A stretch of DNA of 17,111 nucleotides from Collinsella aerofaciens (GTDB taxonomy: Bacteria; Actinomycetota; Coriobacteriia; Coriobacteriales; Coriobacteriaceae). The notes under the pieces were generated by a model. The model saw only the letters and a program-made list of their open reading frames with translations. It was not told where the DNA came from and did no database searches. A program made the position numbers and the translations under genes. The stretch covers positions 1-17,111 of the forward strand of contig JAJXHK010000041.1 in assembly GCA_021639365.1 (NCBI GenBank), in the 5' to 3' direction. This document shows, piece by piece, positions 7,327 to 14,621 of this stretch. The first letter of the stretch is position 1. Each line of letters begins with the position of its first letter.

Positions 7327-7347
7327 AGCTACCCAGGTTTCCTTATG

Positions 7348-7368
7348 AGTTGCGGTGAAATAAGGACT
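7348..7368. repeat. Left arm of hairpin E, split by the IS element
   Basis: AGTTGCGGTGAAATA followed by AGGACT matches the reverse complement of 8696-8716 at 19 of 21 positions. Removing the IS and one GTT copy brings the arms to within about 25 nt of each other, forming a single intergenic hairpin. The alternative is that these are the outer ends of the IS itself, but the flanks outside them (TTA versus GTA) do not give a duplication. Confidence 0.75.
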
Positions 7369-7400
7369 GTTGGGGGTGCGGACGATTTCTTGGACCGCGC

Positions 7401-8618
7401 CTAGGCGTATCCAAGCTTCCTGCGGTACTCCATCGGGCTCAGCCACTCGAGGGACTTCTTGATGCGCCCGTCCCGATAGTACACGAGGTAGGCCTCGAGC
7501 CTCCCCATGAACTCCTCGGCCGTCACGCCCTCCCAGTCCCTATAGCGGAAGAACTCGTTCTTGAGGCGCCCGAAGAAGCCCTCGCAGGCCGAGTTGTCCG
7601 GGCTGCAGCCCTTCGCGGACATGCTCCTGACCAGGCCGTTCTCCTCGCAGATCCCGATCCACTCCGGCCAGCGGTAGTGGCCGCCCCGGTCCGAGTGGAT
7701 CGTCGTGCGCGCGCCCGCCGGCCTCGCCGCGCAGGCCTTGAGCAGGCTCGAGTTCGCGAGGCGCTTGTCGGGGTGCAGCCCGATCGACCAGGCGACTGGC
7801 ATCCCGTCGAAGCAGTCGATGACCGGGCTCAGGTAGACCTTCTCGCCGCCCGGGAGCCTGAACTCGGTGATGTCGGTGAGCCACAGCCGGTTGGGCTCGT
7901 CGGCGCGGAACTTCCTGTTCACGAGGTTCTCCGGCGCCTTGGAGACCTCGCCGGCGTAGGAGCTGTAGCCCCGGGCGCGCCTCCTGTTGTAGACGACCTC
8001 GAGGCCCTCCTCGCGCATCACGCGGGCCACGCGCTTCTCGCTGGCGCGGACGCCCTCGCGGCGCAGGCGCGCCCAGACGGTGCGGTACCCCCAGCACCCC
8101 GAGCCCTCGCGGAAGATGCGCACCACGCGGCCGCGTATGTCGGCGTCGCGGTCGCGCGGCGCGGCGACGCGGGGCCTCCAGTACTCATAGGAGCTCTTCG
8201 ATATCCTCAAGAAACCTGTGATCGAGCGGAGGGGCAGGGCGGTCGCCCGCCTCAATCTCTCGCCGAGCTCGCACTTGCTCCTGTTCGAGATCGAAGCCGG
8301 GTCCCACCCTTCCGCTTTTAGGTCGGCCAACACCGCCCTGAGCAGCAGGTTCTCTATCTGGTCCTCGTTGAGCCCGGCGAGCGGTCCGGTCGCGGGCGGG
8401 GCGTAGGTCGACTTGTCGGGGCCCAAGCTGGCCTCCTTCCGTGGCGGTTTCCTCGCCACGATTCTACAGCCCCCGCCGGTGTAGCTGCGCGGGAGGTGCC
8501 CCGTCGCCCACTTCTTGGCCGCGCTCACCGTGACCCCCGCGAACTCCGCGGCGGCGGTGGGCCCCATGCCGTCCTCCGTCGCCAGGAGGAAGAGCTCGAC
8601 CTTCTCCCTGCTGTACAT
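7401..8618 (-). CDS. IS3-family transposase, single-frame OrfAB type
   Basis: A 405-residue DDE transposase. An N-terminal helix-turn-helix region (about residues 1-45, with AAEFAGVTVSAAKKW) is followed by a linker, a HTH_21-like segment (GCWGYRTVWARL) and an rve integrase core. Catalytic residues are D249 (TDITEF), D310 (HSDRGG) and E346 (CEGFFGRLKNE); the 35-residue gap between the last two is the classic IS3 D(35)E spacing. The start at 8618 is chosen because GGAGG lies 5 nt upstream; the in-frame ATG at 8666 falls inside the terminal inverted repeat. IS3 elements usually split this protein into orfA and orfB joined by a -1 frameshift; here it is one open frame. It appears richer in G+C than its neighbours. 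Confidence 0.92.
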   Translation of the reverse strand: MYSREKVELFLLATEDGMGPTAAAEFAGVTVSAAKKWATGHLPRSYTGGGCRIVARKPPRKEASLGPDKSTYAPPATGPLAGLNEDQIENLLLRAVLADLKAEGWDPASISNRSKCELGERLRRATALPLRSITGFLRISKSSYEYWRPRVAAPRDRDADIRGRVVRIFREGSGCWGYRTVWARLRREGVRASEKRVARVMREEGLEVVYNRRRARGYSSYAGEVSKAPENLVNRKFRADEPNRLWLTDITEFRLPGGEKVYLSPVIDCFDGMPVAWSIGLHPDKRLANSSLLKACAARPAGARTTIHSDRGGHYRWPEWIGICEENGLVRSMSAKGCSPDNSACEGFFGRLKNEFFRYRDWEGVTAEEFMGRLEAYLVYYRDGRIKKSLEWLSPMEYRRKLGYA

Positions 8619-8623
8619 GCGAA

Positions 8624-8628
8624 CCTCC
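8624..8628 (-). promoter_or_regulatory. Transposase Shine-Dalgarno, decides the start
   Basis: GGAGG on the minus strand, 5 nt upstream of the ATG at 8618. It supports MYSREKV as the N-terminus rather than the ATG 48 nt further upstream. Confidence 0.8.
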
Positions 8629-8695
8629 AGTCCGGACCGCTTCACGGTCCAACTTTCTGTCCGCACCCCCGTTTGGCGGTTAGAAGCCGATATTC

Positions 8696-8716
8696 AATCC
8701 CTATTTCACCGCAACT
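8696..8716. repeat. Right arm of hairpin E, split by the IS element
   Basis: This is the partner of 7348-7368. It starts only 6 nt beyond the rsmB stop codon (TAA at 8723-8725 on the minus strand), so before the insertion the whole hairpin lay immediately 3' of rsmB, where it may have stabilised or ended the transcript. Confidence 0.75.
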
Positions 8717-8722
8717 TAGTAA

Positions 8723-10123
8723 TTACTTGTGGACCAGTCTGGCGCAGAAGTGGCCGTCGTAGGAGTCGGCGTTTACCGGCACGCTTTGGAAAAGTCCTCG
8801 GTCGTTTTGGCGGACGGCTACCAGCTTCTTGGCTTGGGCGAACTCGGGCAGCTGCAGAATCTGGGCTTCGGAGAGCGGCGCCACACTAAAGCCGGCGCCC
8901 TCGGAAGAGTTCAGGAAAGCGTCCACCACCTGCGTGTTCTCCTCGTCGAAAACCGAGCACGTCGCATAGATGAGTTCGCCGCCGGCAGCCACGCGCGCAG
9001 CGGCTTCCTTGAGCATCGTCAGCTGCAGCTTGGGCAGCTCAACCGTCACATCCTTTTCGGTCAGGCGCCACGGGATCTCTGGATGACGACGCATGGTTCC
9101 GGTGCCAGAGCACGGCGCATCGATAAAGACCGTGTCGAACTTAACCGGCTCGCCAAGCATGGCATCAAACGATGTGAGCACCTCATCAAGCTCGCAAGCA
9201 TCACCCGAAACCGTACGAACGCCCTGAATACCGGCCTTATGCAGGCGAGCGAGATTCAAATCGCACTTGCGATCATGCAGATCGAGCGCCGTATGCTGAC
9301 GCTCATAGCCCGCACGCTTGGCCTGGCACATCATCACATAGGTCTTGGTGCCACGACCGGCTCCAATCTCAAGGCAGCTACCAGGGCGCGTGGCAGCTGT
9401 GGCGATAAGCTGGGCGTTAAGGTCCGAGGCCACGGCAGCAGCACGCTCAAACACACCCGAAGCAACGGTAACTTGAGCATCGACCGGAGCATGGCAGCCA
9501 GGGAACACAGGCGCCACAAGCTGCGATAGGTACGGATCAGGTTTGGTTGCAAAGGCGTTCTCGTGCAAAGCGAGCGGCGCGGGGGCCAGATTGCCGGCAA
9601 AGTTAAGCGCACCCTCTGGCGTGTCAAACGACGCCATAATGCGGGCGCACAGCCAGCGAGGAAGACCCATCAGGCGCGACAGACGAACCAAGCGTCGCTC
9701 AGGCTCATCCACATCGGACGCAGTAGCAAAGTCCTCAACATTGTCTGCAACCTTATGCAGTACAGCATTGGCCAAGCCAGCGGCGGACTTAGCACCGCAG
9801 CGAACCAGCTCAACTCCCTGACTTACGGCAACGCGGCCCGGCGTATGCAGGTAGAGCATCTCGAAGGCCGAGATACGAAGCGCCATGCGAACACGCGGCG
9901 CAACCTTTTTAGGCTTATCGAGAAACTGATCGAGCAGCTCGTCCAAAATACCCTGCGTGGCGGCCACACCCAGCGCCAAGCGGGCGGCAAAAGCGGAATC
10001 GCGCTGGTCAATAGCCTTGGCCGATGCGCGAGAGGACAGCACGTCGCGCGCATACATGCCACGGCGATCGGCCTCCATCAGCACATCGAGCGCAAGCTTG
10101 CGCGCGGGAGACAGCTTGCTCAT
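8723..10123 (-). CDS. rsmB: 16S rRNA (cytosine-C5)-methyltransferase RsmB
   Basis: A 466-residue SAM-dependent m5C methyltransferase; family members modify C967 of 16S rRNA (E. coli numbering). An N-terminal NusB-like RNA-binding domain spans about residues 1-140 (ARKLALDVLMEAD, LRISAFEMLYL). The Rossmann methyltransferase domain has motif I CLEIGAGRGTKT (from residue 250), motif IV DAPCSGTG with C338, and motif VI YATCS with the second cysteine C389; both cysteines used by this enzyme class are present. The start at 10123 (MSKLSPARK) is chosen because its ATG overlaps the fmt stop as ATGA, giving translational coupling; a longer frame to 10171 would run well into fmt. It is the last gene of the minus-strand cluster, and an IS3 element lies just beyond its stop. 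Confidence 0.9.
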   Translation of the reverse strand: MSKLSPARKLALDVLMEADRRGMYARDVLSSRASAKAIDQRDSAFAARLALGVAATQGILDELLDQFLDKPKKVAPRVRMALRISAFEMLYLHTPGRVAVSQGVELVRCGAKSAAGLANAVLHKVADNVEDFATASDVDEPERRLVRLSRLMGLPRWLCARIMASFDTPEGALNFAGNLAPAPLALHENAFATKPDPYLSQLVAPVFPGCHAPVDAQVTVASGVFERAAAVASDLNAQLIATAATRPGSCLEIGAGRGTKTYVMMCQAKRAGYERQHTALDLHDRKCDLNLARLHKAGIQGVRTVSGDACELDEVLTSFDAMLGEPVKFDTVFIDAPCSGTGTMRRHPEIPWRLTEKDVTVELPKLQLTMLKEAAARVAAGGELIYATCSVFDEENTQVVDAFLNSSEGAGFSVAPLSEAQILQLPEFAQAKKLVAVRQNDRGLFQSVPVNADSYDGHFCARLVHK

Positions 10124-11040
10124 GACAAAACACCCCACGAAAGATCGGCGCCCTGCAGGCCAGCAGCCCAAGCAGAAGCGGCCATAGCACGCTTGCCATC
10201 AGGCTTAACCTCGAGCAACTCAACCGAGCCATCAGAAAGGCCCAGATAAACACGTTTGGCCTGAACGAGAACCTGACCCTCGCCGAGCGACACATCAGCC
10301 GGCGCAGCATCGAGCACGCGCACCGTCTTGCCGGCAATCACGCAACGAGCAGGCGCGGTATCGGACGAGGCCAGCACATGACGCACGCAATCAAGCGCCG
10401 CCATGTGCGGATCCAGACGCATCTCCTGCTTGGAAATCTTGGCAGCATGGGTGACAAGCGACTCATCCTGTTCTGTCCACACAGCGGTGCCGTCGGCAAG
10501 AGAAGGAAGCGTATCGGCAAGCAGCTTGCCGCCAAGCTCACCAAGCTCCATGGTCAGCGCCTCAGCATGCTTACCGGCAACCGACGTGGAAGCCTGAGCA
10601 CAATAAGCACCAGTATCCACACCATGCCCGATGCGCATGATAGAAACGCCAGCAACCTCATCACCAGCGAGAATCGCACGCTGAATAGGAGCAGCCCCAC
10701 GCCAACGAGGCAGCAGCGAGGCATGAACATTCACAATGCCAAGCGGCGCCATATGCAGCACCTCATCGGGCAAAATGCAGCCATAAGCAGCCACACAGAA
10801 AATGTCAGCCTGGGCAGCCTGAAGTGCCTCAACAACCTCAGGCGTCATACGATTAGCTTCAACAACAGGCAAACCAAGCTCGAGAGCCTTAGCCTTAACA
10901 GGAGACGGCTCCAGCTTCTTACCACGCCCACGAACAGCATCAGGACGAGTAACAACAAGCGCAATCTCGTTCCCAACCTCAACAAGCGAAGTCAGCGAAG
11001 GCACAGCAAAATCAGGCGTACCCATAAACACAATACGCAT
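10120..11040 (-). CDS. fmt: Methionyl-tRNA formyltransferase
   Basis: A 306-residue enzyme that formylates Met-tRNA(fMet) using 10-formyl-tetrahydrofolate, needed for bacterial translation initiation. It begins MRIVFMGTPDFAVPSL, typical of Fmt. The formyltransferase core has the catalytic triad N104, H106 and D142 (in NVH and VDTG) and the SLLPRWRG loop (108-115). A C-terminal OB-like domain follows from about residue 205. Length matches the family. GGGGAG upstream of the ATG supports the start. It is followed by rsmB with an ATGA overlap, and def, its functional partner, lies upstream in the same direction but separated by a 362-bp spacer with a large hairpin. Codons in the 5' half end in T unusually often compared with priA or gltX. 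Confidence 0.95.
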   Translation of the reverse strand: MRIVFMGTPDFAVPSLTSLVEVGNEIALVVTRPDAVRGRGKKLEPSPVKAKALELGLPVVEANRMTPEVVEALQAAQADIFCVAAYGCILPDEVLHMAPLGIVNVHASLLPRWRGAAPIQRAILAGDEVAGVSIMRIGHGVDTGAYCAQASTSVAGKHAEALTMELGELGGKLLADTLPSLADGTAVWTEQDESLVTHAAKISKQEMRLDPHMAALDCVRHVLASSDTAPARCVIAGKTVRVLDAAPADVSLGEGQVLVQAKRVYLGLSDGSVELLEVKPDGKRAMAASAWAAGLQGADLSWGVLS

Positions 11041-11257
11041 AAAGAACGTCTCCCCTCAACCAAAGCCGAGACGGCTACAAAGAACAGCGGAAAGCCAAGT
11101 CACCAGCCCATCCGCAATAACATTTCAACAAGAACAAATATACCCAAAACCAAAGAAAGAGCCGCAATAAAAGCAGCTCCCTCTCAACAAAGACTATCAG
11201 CGAAGACGCCCCTCCCTGGCCCGACGGCACCCGGGCGAAAAGGAGCACGAAAGCGCA
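11041..11257 (-). other. Non-coding spacer upstream of fmt with possible promoter
   Basis: No convincing gene is seen. The minus strand is strikingly T- and G-rich. It carries a possible -10 box TATATT (11137-11142, complement) with a TTGCGG about 19 nt upstream, which is slightly long spacing. TTATTGCGG occurs twice (complement of 11112-11120 and 11162-11170). This could be an fmt promoter region, so fmt-rsmB may be transcribed independently of priA-def. Confidence 0.35.
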
Positions 11258-11394
11258 GTCCCCTTCCGCCGCAGGGCTTAGGTTATTGCTCCACGCGCAG
11301 TTCCGCACGAGCCGAAGAGCACTTAATGTGCTCTTCGTGCGAGCAGGACTGTTTGAGCATGGAGCAAAACCTAAGCCCTGCGGCGGAAGGGGAC
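11258..11394. repeat. Long inverted repeat B between def and fmt
   Basis: Outer arms 11258-11292 and 11361-11394 pair over 34 bp with a single bulged A (11285). The outer ends read GTCCCC...GGGGAC. Inside is a second stem, GAAGAGCAC (11314-11322) with GTGCTCTTC (11328-11336) around a TTAAT loop, and shorter pairing between CAGTTCC (11298-11304) and GGACTG (11346-11351). The whole 137 nt can fold as one branched or bulged hairpin. It starts 8 nt after the def stop on the minus strand. No T run follows on either side, so it is not a standard terminator. Confidence 0.9.
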
Positions 11395-11402
11395 GGTGGG
11401 AC

Positions 11403-11939
11403 CTACTCCGTCTCGCCCGGTCGAGCGCCGCGGGCCAGGGCGTCCTGGTACTCCTTGACCGCCCTGATCCTCTGCATCGGCTTCAGTCGCTCGAACATGG
11501 TGTTGCCGTGCAGGTGATCGATCTCGTGCTGCAGGCACACGCAGAACAGGTCGCCCGTGGCCTCGTAGCGAATCAGGTTTGCGTCCAGGTCATACGCCTC
11601 GACGACGACATGGTCGGGACGCTCGATCTCGCAGCTAATGCCAGGGATGGACAGGCAGCCCTCGCTAAACGGCACCAGATGGTCGCTCTGCTCAACAATG
11701 ACAGGGTTGATGAGCACGTACGGGTCGTAGTCGTTCTTGTCGCTGTAGTCGCAGTCGATGGTGACGAGTTGAATAAGCTCGCCGATCTGCGGAGCAGCCA
11801 GGCCGCAACCGCCGTTGTCGAACATCGTCTTCTTCATCTTCTCGGCAAGCGCCTCGATCGCCGGGGTGATCTCCTCGATCACGGCGCACTCCTGACGCAG
11901 GCGAGGGTCGGGCGACAGTACGATTCCGTTGGCTTCCAT
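11403..11939 (-). CDS. def: Peptide deformylase
   Basis: A 178-residue metallohydrolase that removes the N-formyl group from nascent proteins. All three family motifs are present: GCGLAAPQIG (residues 44-53), EGCLS (93-97) and QHEIDH (137-142). C95, H138 and H142 are the metal ligands and E139 is the catalytic base. ATG at 11939 is preferred over the in-frame ATG at 11945: AAAGGA lies 5 nt before 11939 but abuts 11945. It starts 18 bp after the priA stop, so the two are probably co-transcribed. Def and Fmt act at opposite ends of the formylation cycle, and fmt is the next gene, although a large hairpin and a T-rich spacer separate them. Confidence 0.94.
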   Translation of the reverse strand: MEANGIVLSPDPRLRQECAVIEEITPAIEALAEKMKKTMFDNGGCGLAAPQIGELIQLVTIDCDYSDKNDYDPYVLINPVIVEQSDHLVPFSEGCLSIPGISCEIERPDHVVVEAYDLDANLIRYEATGDLFCVCLQHEIDHLHGNTMFERLKPMQRIRAVKEYQDALARGARPGETE

Positions 11940-11944
11940 GGCCA

Positions 11945-11950
11945 TCCTTT
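11945..11950 (-). promoter_or_regulatory. def Shine-Dalgarno, decides the start
   Basis: AAAGGA on the minus strand, 5 nt upstream of the ATG at 11939. It overlaps the alternative ATG at 11943-11945, which would have no usable spacing. Confidence 0.65.
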
Positions 11951-11957
11951 CGGGTTG

Positions 11958-14411
11958 CTACATCAAATCATAGGCATCGACGTCAACGCTCACGCTCACG
12001 CCGCGCACAGAGCCCACCTCTTTGAGGCAGGCGTCGATATCATCAGAGACATGGTACCCCACGGGCGACTTCACAAGCAGATGGAAGCGGTAACGGTCCT
12101 TGGCTCTCTCGATTACACACGAAGCCGGGCCCAGCACCTGGGGCACGGCGCTCCCCGCCCGCAAAAAGTCGGGCGCGGCGGCATGCCAGCGGCGCTTAAG
12201 AAGCTTTGCAATGCGCCCAATGTAGTCCTGCGCGTCGTCTCGGTTCGCCGACCACACCAAGATGTTGACCAGGCGAACAAACGGCGGGTACAGCGCGTCG
12301 CGGCGCTGGTCCAGATCGTAGTAGGTAAAGATCGAACGGTCGTGCTCAGCGACGGCACGAATGACCGGATCCTCGGGCAGGTAGGTCTGGATGATCACCT
12401 CACCGGGACGATCGCCGCGACCGGCACGGCCCGCCACCTGTTCCAGCAGATCGTAGGCGCGCTCCCCTGCGCGGAAATCAGGCAGCTTGAGGGCGAAGTC
12501 GGCATTGACCACGCCCACGAGCGTGACCTCGGGAAAATCGAGACCTTTAGCGATCATCTGGGTACCCAGCAACACGGCGCAATCCGCCGCATCGAACTGC
12601 TCGAGCAGCTTTTTGTGCGCATCCTTGCCACGCGTGGAATCGGCATCCATGCGAATGATGGAAACGTCCTCGGGAAGCAACTGGTGCAGTGCGTCCTCGA
12701 TCTGCTGCGTGCCCAGGCCCATTTTTGCCAGGTAGCGACTGCCACATTTGGGACAACGGCTCGTGGGCGCGGGATACGGCTGCACGCGCCAAGACGAACC
12801 GCATGTGTGACACTGCAGCGTGTGTGTGCGCTCGTGATACGTAAGCGCTGTGGAGCAGTGGTTGCAGGTGGGGACGCAGCCGCACTCGCGGCACATCAGG
12901 AATGGCGCAAAGCCACGGCGGTTATGCAGCAACACGGCCTTCTCGCGGCGCTCGACCACACGCTCCAATCCCTCCATCAAGGGTTTTGAGAACATGGATC
13001 GGCTGCCGTGCGAGAACTCGCGACGCAGGTCAGCAATGCGGACCGTAGGCAGCACGGCGTGCCCGGGGCGCTCGGGCATCTCGACACGCGTCCAGATGGC
13101 ACCGTTATACATGCCGTGGCGGCAGCGGTCGAGGGTCTCGGCAGAAGGCGTGGCCGAGCCCAGCACAAGTGGGCAGCGATAGCGACGCGCCATCTCGGCC
13201 GCAACCTCGCGCGCATGGTAGCGCGGGCTGGAGCCCTGCTTGTAACTGGTCTCGTGTTCCTCGTCGATGATGATGAGGCCCAAGTCGTCAAGCGGGCAAA
13301 AGAGCGCTGAGCGGGCGCCGACGACCACGCGGGCCGCACCGCTGGCGACCATATCCCACTGGTCCAGGCGCTCGCCAGCAGATAGACGCGAATGGAACAC
13401 GGCGACCGTCTCGCCAAAGCGCGAGCGGAAGCGGCCGACGGTCTGGGCCGTCAGCGAGATCTCGGGCACGAGCACGCAGGCAGAGCGGCCTGCCGCGAGC
13501 ACGCGCTCGATAGCGGAGAGGTAAACCTCGGTTTTGCCGGAGCCGGTGACGCCGTCAACCAGCACCACGTCGCCATGGGCGTCAAGGCGGGCGCGCTCGA
13601 TCTGAGCAAGCGCTTGCTGCTGGCCGTTGGTAAGGGAGACCGGCGCCTTGCCGCTTGCCGAGGACAGCGTGGTCTGCTCGCTGCAGCCACGCCACGCACG
13701 GCGTTCCTCCACCACCACGACGCCGCGTTTTTCGAGCGCCTTGATGGTCGCCGACATACTGTTATAGAGAAGGTTGAGGTCGCGCGTCGTGACCGGGCCG
13801 CACTGGAGCGCCTCGATGAGTTGGCGCTGGCGGACCGCGGTCTTGGGCGGCGTATAGTCGAAGCCCTCGGGCGTAAGCATGACCCAGCGGTTTTGGATAG
13901 GCTTGACGGCTGGACGTTCAACCGTCCACACGCCGTCGTCGCCCTTGACCACACGCGGGCTGCCGCCCGGGGGCAAAAACAGGCGCAGGCACTCGGACAG
14001 CGTCGCGACATACTCGCGGCTCATCCAGCGTGCGATGCGGGAAGCCTCGGCGGTAAAGAGCGGTTTGCTGAGGATGGCCTCGATGGGCTTGATGCGCGCA
14101 GGGTCGAGGGCGTTGTTGCCCTGCAGATCGCCCAGCTCAGGAGCAATGTCGACGACATAGCCCGCGGCGGCACGGTTACCAAAGTGGACCAGGACCGTGG
14201 ATCCGATCTGCGCCTCGTTGCCAAGGGACTGGGGAATGCAGTAGGCGAATGGCTCGGACAGCGCGCGGGTGGGAATATCGAGGACCACGCTCGCGTAGGC
14301 GGCAATGGGCTCAGGTGCAGGCTTAGGTTGAGCCGGGGCAGCGGCAGGCACGGGCTTCACCGGAGCCTCCTCCGGTTCCGGCGAACCAAACAGCGACAGT
14401 TGTTGAGCCAT
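11958..14411 (-). CDS. priA: Primosomal protein N' (replication restart helicase PriA)
   Basis: An 817-residue SF2 3'-to-5' DNA helicase that recognises stalled forks and reloads the replisome. An N-terminal Pro/Ala-rich extension (about residues 1-37) precedes the PriA DNA-binding domain. The helicase core has Walker A GVTGSGKT (Lys293), DEEH (383-386) and GSATPS. A zinc-binding insertion begins at C507 (CRECG, CNHC, CHTC, CPKC), the characteristic PriA cysteine cluster. The C-terminal helicase lobe includes GTQMIAKGLDFPEV and QVAGRAGRGDRPG. Length is typical of Gram-positive PriA. AGAGGTGG upstream of the ATG at 14411 supports the start. def follows 18 bp downstream. Upstream, hairpin D and the gltX terminator suggest that it has its own promoter or relies on readthrough. 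Confidence 0.95.
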   Translation of the reverse strand: MAQQLSLFGSPEPEEAPVKPVPAAAPAQPKPAPEPIAAYASVVLDIPTRALSEPFAYCIPQSLGNEAQIGSTVLVHFGNRAAAGYVVDIAPELGDLQGNNALDPARIKPIEAILSKPLFTAEASRIARWMSREYVATLSECLRLFLPPGGSPRVVKGDDGVWTVERPAVKPIQNRWVMLTPEGFDYTPPKTAVRQRQLIEALQCGPVTTRDLNLLYNSMSATIKALEKRGVVVVEERRAWRGCSEQTTLSSASGKAPVSLTNGQQQALAQIERARLDAHGDVVLVDGVTGSGKTEVYLSAIERVLAAGRSACVLVPEISLTAQTVGRFRSRFGETVAVFHSRLSAGERLDQWDMVASGAARVVVGARSALFCPLDDLGLIIIDEEHETSYKQGSSPRYHAREVAAEMARRYRCPLVLGSATPSAETLDRCRHGMYNGAIWTRVEMPERPGHAVLPTVRIADLRREFSHGSRSMFSKPLMEGLERVVERREKAVLLHNRRGFAPFLMCRECGCVPTCNHCSTALTYHERTHTLQCHTCGSSWRVQPYPAPTSRCPKCGSRYLAKMGLGTQQIEDALHQLLPEDVSIIRMDADSTRGKDAHKKLLEQFDAADCAVLLGTQMIAKGLDFPEVTLVGVVNADFALKLPDFRAGERAYDLLEQVAGRAGRGDRPGEVIIQTYLPEDPVIRAVAEHDRSIFTYYDLDQRRDALYPPFVRLVNILVWSANRDDAQDYIGRIAKLLKRRWHAAAPDFLRAGSAVPQVLGPASCVIERAKDRYRFHLLVKSPVGYHVSDDIDACLKEVGSVRGVSVSVDVDAYDLM

Positions 14412-14442
14412 ACACCACCTCTAACGAACGGACCTGAAAGGG

Positions 14443-14546
14443 CTGGGACAAAATAATCAGTAGTGTTTGTCCCATGGCCGATACGAGTGTCAAGCTTGTT
14501 GCGTCACTCGAACATGGGACAAACACTACTGATTATTTTGTCCCAG
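14443..14546. repeat. Long inverted repeat D between gltX and priA (REP-doublet-like)
   Basis: The arms 14443-14476 and 14513-14546 are a perfect 34-bp inverted repeat. Each arm is itself a hairpin, GGGACAAA (14445-14452) with TTTGTCCC (14466-14473), mirrored in the right arm, so GGGACAAA occurs four times in alternating orientation. The 36-nt centre has a nested 6-bp stem CGAGTG/CACTCG (14484-14489/14505-14510) and the palindrome CAAGCTTG. It lies 31 bp upstream of the priA start. The two-level symmetry is that of a REP doublet (REPIN). Confidence 0.92.
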
Positions 14547-14565
14547 CAAACCGCTCATCGGTACA

Positions 14566-14598
14566 GAAATAAGAGCCCCGCTCGGGTGAACGGGGCTC
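14566..14598 (-). terminator. Intrinsic terminator of gltX
   Basis: On the minus strand, an 8-bp stem GAGCCCCG/CGGGGCTC (14591-14598 with 14573-14580) has a 10-nt loop and is followed by TTATTT. It lies 23 nt after the gltX stop. Confidence 0.8.
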
Positions 14599-14621
14599 GG
14601 ATACATGCGTTTACGCAGCTG

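Larger units (their letters stand above)
7372..8670 (-). mobile_element. IS3-family insertion sequence, complete, 1299 bp
   Basis: The ends are a perfect 12-bp inverted repeat, GGGGGTGCGGAC at 7372-7383 and its complement at 8659-8670. After a 6-nt unmatched gap, TTGGACCG matches again on both sides. The element is flanked directly by GTT at 7369-7371 and 8671-8673, a 3-bp duplication as expected for the IS3 family. It contains one intact transposase gene on the minus strand. It lies inside a palindromic sequence (hairpin E) between fmdB and the 3' end of rsmB and damages no gene. Intact ends, frame and duplication suggest a recent, possibly active insertion. Confidence 0.85.

Noticed and set aside
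7346..8718. Taking the outer AGTTGCGGTGAAATA repeats as the IS ends
   Set aside because: The bases outside them (TTA and GTA) are not a duplication, and the arms are at unequal distances (26 and 48 nt) from the inner perfect repeats; the inner ends have a clean GTT duplication.
10124..10171. Extended rsmB N-terminus starting at 10171
   Set aside because: It would overlap fmt by about 50 bp and adds residues unlike the family; the ATGA-overlap start at 10121-10123 is better.
11286..12989. A 567-codon plus-strand frame over def and priA
   Set aside because: It is antisense to two clearly identified genes, starts inside hairpin B and shows no known motif.
14488..14493. Exact TTGACA (minus strand) in the centre of hairpin D as the priA -35 box
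   Set aside because: At 16-18 bp spacing the next hexamers (GACAAA, ACAAAC, CAAACA) do not resemble a -10 box, so no promoter is called.
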